NCBI GenBank assembly: GCA_904419835.1
Contig: CAJFTA010000069.1
Location: forward strand, 1-10,866
Direction: 5' to 3'
DNA: 10,866 nt
Source of the DNA: an uncultured Pseudoflavonifractor sp.
GTDB taxonomy: Bacteria > Bacillota > Clostridia > Oscillospirales > Oscillospiraceae
Numbering within the stretch: position 1 is the first letter of the stretch; every line of letters starts with the position of its first letter. A program made the position numbers and the translations under genes. This document shows, in pieces, positions 6,062-10,866 of the stretch. The notes under the pieces were generated by a model. The model ran no database searches and was not told the DNA's origin. It saw nothing but the letters and a program-made list of their open reading frames with translations.

Positions 6062-6102
6062 AAAAATTCCCGTCCACACCGTATGTGCAGACGGGAATTT
6101 TT
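6062..6102. terminator. Bidirectional terminator, dinB and DUF362 gene
   Basis: AAAAATTCCCGTC (6062-6074) pairs perfectly over 13 bp with GACGGGAATTTTT (6090-6102), with a further small pairing possible in the loop. Both strands end in a T-run. It sits 14 bases after the DUF362 gene stop (minus) and closes the dinB region (plus). Confidence 0.88.
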
Positions 6103-6116
6103 ATGTTTCGTGCGCT

Positions 6117-7250
6117 TTACTTCACAGTGATCAGCTCATAGGCGCGGGTACCCAGGCCGATCTTCTCGGCGTGCTCCAGGCAGGTCCTCCACTCGGAGTC
6201 GGGCTCCAGGTTCTTGAAGTGGTCGTGGTGGTCGCAGAAGCCGTGGGCGTGCATCTTCTCCTCCAGCTCGGAGCCGGGCAGGGGCGCCTGACGCAGGCAG
6301 GCGTCGGCGCAGGCCTGGTCCAGGGCCACCGGGTCAAAGGAGGCGAACATGCCCAGGTCGGGCAGCACGGGCACGTCGTTGCCGCCGTAGCAGTCGCACA
6401 GAGGGGACACGTCGATGACCAGGCTGATGTGGAAGCTGGGCCGGCCATCCACCACCGCCTTGGCATACTCGGCCATCTTGCAGTCCAGGATGGCGTTGGT
6501 GTTGCTCTCCGGGTTGGAGATGGCGTCGAAGTTGCAGGCGCCCAGGCAGCGTCCGCAGCCCACGCAGCGGTTGTGGTCGATGCAGGCCTTGCCCCCGGCG
6601 CCGTCAAAGAAGATGGCGTCCTGACCGCAGCTCCTGGCGCAGGCGCGGCACTTGCGGCACTTGTCCTCGTCCACCACCGGCTTGCCGGCGTTGTGCTGCT
6701 CCATCTTGCCCGCCCGGCTGCCGCAGCCCATGCCGATATTCTTGATGGCGCCGCCGAAGCCGGTGGCCTCGTGGCCCTTGAAGTGGCTCAGGCTGATAAA
6801 GACGTCGGCGTCCATCACCGCCCGGCCGATCTTGGCCTCCTTCACGTACTCGCCCCCAACCACGGGGACGGCCACGTCGTCGGTGCCCTTCACGCCATCG
6901 CCGATGATGACGTGGCAGCCGGTGGAGAAGGGGGTAAAGCCATTCTCATAGGCGGCGTTGAGATGGTCGTAGGCGTTCTTCCGCAGGCCGGGGTACAGGG
7001 TGTTGCAGTCGGTGAGGAAGGGCATGCCGCCCAGCTCCTTCACCACATCGGCCACCACCCTGGCCCAGTTGGGCCGCAGATAGGCCATGTTGCCCGGCTC
7101 GCCGAAGTGCATCTTGATGGCCACCAGCTTTTTCTCAAAGTCGATGTCCCCGATGCCCGCAGTGCGGATCAGCTTCTCCAGCTTGGTCAGCTGGCTCTGA
7201 CCGGGCTTGGTGCGCAGGTCGGTAAAGTATACCTTCGCTTTCTCCATCAT
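6117..7250 (-). CDS. DUF362 protein with two 4Fe-4S motifs
   Basis: This 377-aa cytoplasmic protein belongs to the DUF362 family, whose function is generally unknown though many members are ferredoxin-like redox proteins. The N-terminal DUF362 part (about 1-185) includes VAIKMHFGEPGNMAYLRP and ends in LSHFKGHEATGFGGAIKNIG. Two ferredoxin motifs follow in the middle: CRKCRACARSC and CVGCGRCLGAC, each C-x2-C-x2-C-x3-C and so each able to hold a 4Fe-4S cluster. Unusually, neither is followed by proline. The C-terminal part (VIDVSPLCDCYGGNDVPVLPDLGMFASFDPVALDQAC) is again typical of the family. The start has two ATGs in a row (7250 and 7247) behind AAAGGAG; 7247 has slightly better spacing. It is the last gene of the minus-strand cluster, 67 bp after the FUSC-type gene. 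Confidence 0.9.
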   Translation of the reverse strand: MMEKAKVYFTDLRTKPGQSQLTKLEKLIRTAGIGDIDFEKKLVAIKMHFGEPGNMAYLRPNWARVVADVVKELGGMPFLTDCNTLYPGLRKNAYDHLNAAYENGFTPFSTGCHVIIGDGVKGTDDVAVPVVGGEYVKEAKIGRAVMDADVFISLSHFKGHEATGFGGAIKNIGMGCGSRAGKMEQHNAGKPVVDEDKCRKCRACARSCGQDAIFFDGAGGKACIDHNRCVGCGRCLGACNFDAISNPESNTNAILDCKMAEYAKAVVDGRPSFHISLVIDVSPLCDCYGGNDVPVLPDLGMFASFDPVALDQACADACLRQAPLPGSELEEKMHAHGFCDHHDHFKNLEPDSEWRTCLEHAEKIGLGTRAYELITVK

Positions 7251-7277
7251 GCTCTCTCCTTTGCATTCTCCGAAAAT

Positions 7278-7310
7278 GGGCAGGCTCCGGTTCCCGCTCC
7301 GCGCCTGCCC
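7278..7310 (-). terminator. Possible weak terminator between FUSC and DUF362 genes
   Basis: GGGCAGGC (7278-7285) and GCCTGCCC (7303-7310) form an 8-bp GC stem with a GC-rich 17-nt loop that can pair further. On the minus strand it is followed by CATTTTCGG, a short T-run. It may only partly stop transcription, allowing some read-through into the DUF362 gene, which has no visible promoter of its own. Confidence 0.45.
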
Positions 7311-7317
7311 GCTCCGT

Positions 7318-7863
7318 CTATTTCTTGTCCGCCTTCTCCCCCGGCTCCTCCCGCCGGTCCGGCAGAAACCGGTTTATGCCCACCGCCACGGCAATTCCCA
7401 CGATGGTCTCCATGATGCGGAACAGGGTATACAGATAGCGGTCCGGGCCGCCGTGGTTCAGAATGACCACGCACACCAAGATGCTGCCGATGGAGCAGGC
7501 CGCCGGACGGCGGATCAGGTTGCAGATCCACATGGTGAGGATAATTCCAAGGCCGATCATCAGCCCCAGGAAGATGGGCCGGTTCAGCAGGTCATCCACA
7601 AAGAGGATGGCCAGCCCCACCGCTCCGCCGACGCAGGTGCCGATGACCCGGGACACCCCCTGCCGCACCGACTGCTCCACTGAGCTCTGCATGCAGATAA
7701 TCGCCGCAATGCAGGCGTAAAAGGGCCCCACATCCTTCAGCGGGTCGTACTCCCCCACCGGCGTTCTCAGCCAGAAGGGCAGAAAAATAAAGTAGCACAG
7801 CACCACTGCCACGGCGGTTTTTACCATGCGCATACCCACGCCGGGAAATCTATTTCTGTCCAC
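7318..7863 (-). CDS. FUSC / aromatic acid exporter-type membrane protein
   Basis: This short integral membrane protein resembles the ArAE_1 (DUF939)/FUSC group, related to aromatic-acid efflux proteins. At 181 aa it has only the membrane half: hydrophobic segments begin at VGMRMVKTAVAVVLCYFI and continue through ACIAAIICMQ, GTCVGGAVGLAILFV, PIFLGLMIGLGIILTMWICN, CSIGSILVCVVIL and IMETIVGIAVAVGINRFLP, so about six helices, then a charged tail EEPGEKADKK. The conserved RxxVKTAxA and QSVxxGxxRxxGTxxGGxxG-like patterns support the family. The start is taken as the GTG at 7863, since GGAGG (7869-7873) lies just upstream; a TTG at 7875 would overlap that site. Substrate is unknown. It follows ebfC by 61 bp, where recR would be expected. 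Confidence 0.82.
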   Translation of the reverse strand: MDRNRFPGVGMRMVKTAVAVVLCYFIFLPFWLRTPVGEYDPLKDVGPFYACIAAIICMQSSVEQSVRQGVSRVIGTCVGGAVGLAILFVDDLLNRPIFLGLMIGLGIILTMWICNLIRRPAACSIGSILVCVVILNHGGPDRYLYTLFRIMETIVGIAVAVGINRFLPDRREEPGEKADKK

Positions 7864-7881
7864 GGTTGCCTCCAAACTGCG

Positions 7882-7913
7882 CGGAGGAGACAGGGCAGCC
7901 CCCGTCTCCTCCG
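7882..7913 (-). repeat. 10-bp hairpin between ebfC and FUSC gene
   Basis: CGGAGGAGAC (7882-7891) pairs perfectly with GTCTCCTCCG (7904-7913), with extra GGG-CCC pairing in the loop. It lies 11 bases after the ebfC stop codon on the minus strand, but no T-run follows. It could be a processing or stability hairpin, or a weak terminator. One arm contains GGAGG just before the real ribosome binding site of the next gene. Confidence 0.5.
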
Positions 7914-7924
7914 TATGGCTCGGA

Positions 7925-8272
7925 TCAGAACGGCAGGTTCAGCCCGCCGGTAATCTGACGCATACTGTCCGCCATGTCGGTCTCCGCGCTGCGGATGGCC
8001 TCGTTCACGGCGGCCACGATCATGTCCTGGAGCATCTCCACATCCTCCGGATCCACCGCCTCAGGGTCGATGGTCAGGGACACCAGCTCCCGCTTGCCGG
8101 TGACCGTGGCGGAGACCACGCCGCCGCCGGCCTGGGCGCTGTACTCCTTGGCCTCCAGCTCAGCCTGCATCTTCTGCATATTCTCCTGCATCTTCTGGGC
8201 CTGCTTGATCATGTTCATGTTGATGCCGCCGCCCATTCCGCCCATCCCGGGGCGTCCAAAGCCTTTTGCCAT
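7925..8272 (-). CDS. ebfC: Nucleoid-associated protein EbfC/YbaB
   Basis: This small DNA-binding protein of the YbaB/EbfC family forms a tweezer-like dimer that binds DNA and is normally encoded directly after dnaX. The 115-aa sequence begins with a Gly/Met-rich stretch (MAKGFGRPGMGGMGGGINMN), then the family helix MIKQAQKMQENMQKMQAELE, the strand region GGGVVSATVTGKRELVSLTIDPE and the C-terminal helix VEMLQDMIVAAVNEAIRSAE. Length and order are normal; the Gly-Met N-terminal extension is common in Clostridia. The ATG at 8272 has AAAGGAG about 8 bases upstream. It starts 43 bp after dnaX and is surely cotranscribed; a 7-bp hairpin (8291-8310) lies between them. Confidence 0.95.
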   Translation of the reverse strand: MAKGFGRPGMGGMGGGINMNMIKQAQKMQENMQKMQAELEAKEYSAQAGGGVVSATVTGKRELVSLTIDPEAVDPEDVEMLQDMIVAAVNEAIRSAETDMADSMRQITGGLNLPF

Positions 8273-8315
8273 GGTTCATTCTCCTTTCAGTCCGCCCGCC
8301 TCAGGGCGGAGCCTG

Positions 8316-10085
<1,770 letters not shown>

Positions 10086-10113
10086 GTCCTCACACCCCTT
10101 GCTTTTTTGGAAT

Positions 10114-10152
10114 AAAAAAAAGAGAGCGAGCGAGCCAAGTCGCTTCGCTCTC
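10114..10152 (-). terminator. Intrinsic terminator between SRP RNA and dnaX
   Basis: On the minus strand GAGAGCGAAGCGA (10152-10140) pairs with TCGCTCGCTCTC (10133-10122), one A being bulged, followed by eight T (10121-10114). It is a strong terminator for the SRP RNA, ending only 28 bases before the dnaX start codon. Confidence 0.88.
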
Positions 10153-10177
10153 CGCACCGCCCTCCGCGTCCGGCGAA

Positions 10178-10458
10178 AGGCAAGGCCGCACACCGGCCTT
10201 TGAAGTCTGTGCTATGCCCGTAACCCTTACAGCCAGCTCGGAAACGGGAATTCCGCGGCACACGGGGCATTCCGTTTAGTGCTGCTCGGTTCCCCGCCTG
10301 ACACGGTTCGCGGGGCCCCGTTGCGCGGGACCGATTCCTCATCGCCGCTTATAAGGAGCAGACGGCACAGCAGAGATCCGGGGGCCGGGGTTCATCCCCG
10401 CTGTAGCGGATTGCGGGTACAGGGCACCGCTATCTCCCCGACTAGTGCGGCCTTGCCT
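10178..10458 (-). ncRNA. ffs: Signal recognition particle RNA, large Alu-containing type
   Basis: This is the RNA scaffold of the signal recognition particle, which with Ffh targets membrane proteins to the translocon. Recognised on the minus strand: the 5' and 3' ends pair over 14 bp (AGGCAAGGCCGCAC at 10458-10445 with GTGCGGCCTTGCCT at 10191-10178). The Alu-domain core with GCGGTGCCCTGTACCCGCAA follows near 10430-10410. The S-domain Ffh-binding loop is present as GTCAGG (10302-10297), a GGAA tetraloop closed by CGG/CCG (10293-10290), and AGCAGC (10286-10281). Length of about 280 nt agrees with the Bacillus/Clostridium type. The position just before dnaX matches B. subtilis scr. Exact ends are estimated; the primary transcript probably starts near 10499. 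Confidence 0.95.
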
Positions 10459-10505
10459 CAGGCCGGACGGAGGCCGTCTGGTCATCGGAAGGCTGATACC
10501 GGTTT

Positions 10506-10534
10506 ATCATACATCATTTTTCTCCATTAATCAA
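10506..10534 (-). promoter_or_regulatory. Promoter of SRP RNA (and perhaps dnaX operon)
   Basis: On the minus strand TTGATT (10534-10529) and TATGAT (10511-10506) are spaced by 17 bp. The start would be near 10499, giving about 40 nt of 5' leader before the SRP RNA pairing ends. The leader contains a short hairpin (GACGG...CCGTC). No other promoter is visible between here and dnaX. Confidence 0.75.
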
Positions 10535-10576
10535 TATCCGCGTCTCAAGTTTTTTCATTTGGAAGAAAAATTTTTT

Positions 10577-10605
10577 CTTGCATTTTGGAAAAACCATGCT
10601 ATAAT
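10577..10605 (+). promoter_or_regulatory. Promoter reading into the tRNA-like region
   Basis: TATAAT (10600-10605) has TTGCAT (10578-10583, 16 bp) or CTTGCA (10577-10582, 17 bp) upstream, the same arrangement as the ribU promoter. It is divergent from the SRP promoter and fires toward the tRNA-like copies at 10650 and 10752. Confidence 0.7.
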
Positions 10606-10649
10606 AATATGCGTGTCTGCTGAATACTGCTGTTCAACAGCCTCTGTAT

Positions 10650-10675
10650 GGGCCCATAGCTCAGCTAGGAGCGCA
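10650..10675 (+). pseudogene. tRNA-like 5' half, copy A
   Basis: The first 19 bases (GGGCCCATAGCTCAGCTAG) match the acceptor 5' strand and D-arm of a bacterial Met/Ile-type tRNA, but the D-loop has only 6 nt (AGCTAG between GCTC and GAGC) where a real tRNA has a longer loop. No anticodon stem, T-arm or matching acceptor 3' strand follows; an isolated GGTTCG at 10680-10685 is the only T-loop-like trace. A small hairpin (GCTGTTCAACAGC) precedes it. It is probably a decayed tRNA gene. Confidence 0.5.
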
Positions 10676-10751
10676 AAGGGTTCGGTTTTCTGCCATATCT
10701 ATAATTTCATATTGCTTTATTCTTCTGTTCCGCTTTTGGAACTGTTGATTT

Positions 10752-10846
10752 GGGCCTATAGCTCAGCTGGGAGCGCACGCGGGCCAGTTATATGCCCCCT
10801 CTTTTGGGCCGGTGGCTCACATGGCTCCCATTCGGTTCGCATCCCC
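10752..10846 (+). pseudogene. tRNA-Ile-like remnant, copy B
   Basis: The 5' part GGGCCTATAGCTCAGCTGG continues as GAGCGCACGC, like tRNA-Ile(GAU) with three D-loop bases missing. Instead of an anticodon arm there is a different hairpin (GGGC at 10781-10784 with GCCC at 10794-10797). Then GGCCGGTGGCTCA (10807-10819) resembles the variable loop and T-arm start of tRNA-Ile, and GGTTCGCATCC occurs at 10834. No TAGGCCC acceptor 3' strand is found. It shares 24 of 26 starting bases with copy A, 102 bp upstream. It does not fold as a normal tRNA by eye. Confidence 0.5.
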
Positions 10847-10866
10847 TTTTATTAAAACTTCATACC

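Noticed and set aside
6171..7415. 414-codon plus-strand open frame over the DUF362 gene
   Set aside because: It is antisense to a protein with intact 4Fe-4S motifs, has no ribosome binding site and no family pattern.
10086..10193. Upstream in-frame start for dnaX
   Set aside because: The extra 36 codons cover the SRP RNA terminator and T-run; homologues begin at MYQALYRKWRP, which has its own ribosome binding site.
10279..10530. Small plus-strand open frame across the SRP RNA region
   Set aside because: The stretch is fully explained by a conserved structural RNA on the other strand.

Overview
The window looks like chromosomal DNA from a GC-rich, low-oxygen gut Clostridia, most likely the Oscillospiraceae (Flavonifractor/Lawsonibacter-like). 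That is a judgement from three things: GC-rich coding with AT-rich promoters, strong AAGGAG-type ribosome binding sites, and the Bacillota order SRP RNA - dnaX - ebfC. I cannot confirm the taxon without a search. No phage, transposase or CRISPR array is visible.

Left part (1-3400). pepT (tripeptidase, minus strand) ends in a GC-rich hairpin near the left edge. It is divergent from an alpha/beta-hydrolase (plus strand), and a perfect 34-bp palindrome sits between them. The hydrolase converges, across a strong bidirectional terminator, on a two-gene minus-strand operon: a SLOG/DUF1273-type protein followed by a DUF6506-type protein. This operon has its own clear promoter, flanked by an inverted repeat.

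Middle (3480-6110). A plus-strand promoter drives an FMN riboswitch and then ribU, the substrate-binding S component of an ECF riboflavin importer, followed by an intrinsic terminator. Next comes dinB (DNA polymerase IV) with a near-consensus promoter whose -35 is overlapped by a LexA-box-like sequence. The roughly 180 bp after dinB hold no gene but contain a cluster of hairpins, then a bidirectional terminator.

Right part (6117-10500, minus strand). In transcription order: SRP RNA (large, Alu-containing type), an intrinsic terminator, dnaX (clamp-loader tau subunit), ebfC/ybaB, a FUSC/aromatic-acid-exporter-type membrane protein, and a DUF362 protein with two 4Fe-4S motifs. The first three match the classical scr-dnaX-yaaK(-recR) locus of Bacillota, but recR is not in the expected place.

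Right edge (10570-10866). A strong plus-strand promoter, divergent from the SRP promoter, reads into two near-identical 26-nt copies of a tRNA 5' end (Ile/Met-like). Neither is followed by a proper tRNA body. These are decayed tRNA genes or an unrecognised tRNA-like RNA, and they are the least explained feature here. I did not find a clearly new multi-gene system; the unusual signals are mostly regulatory and RNA-level.
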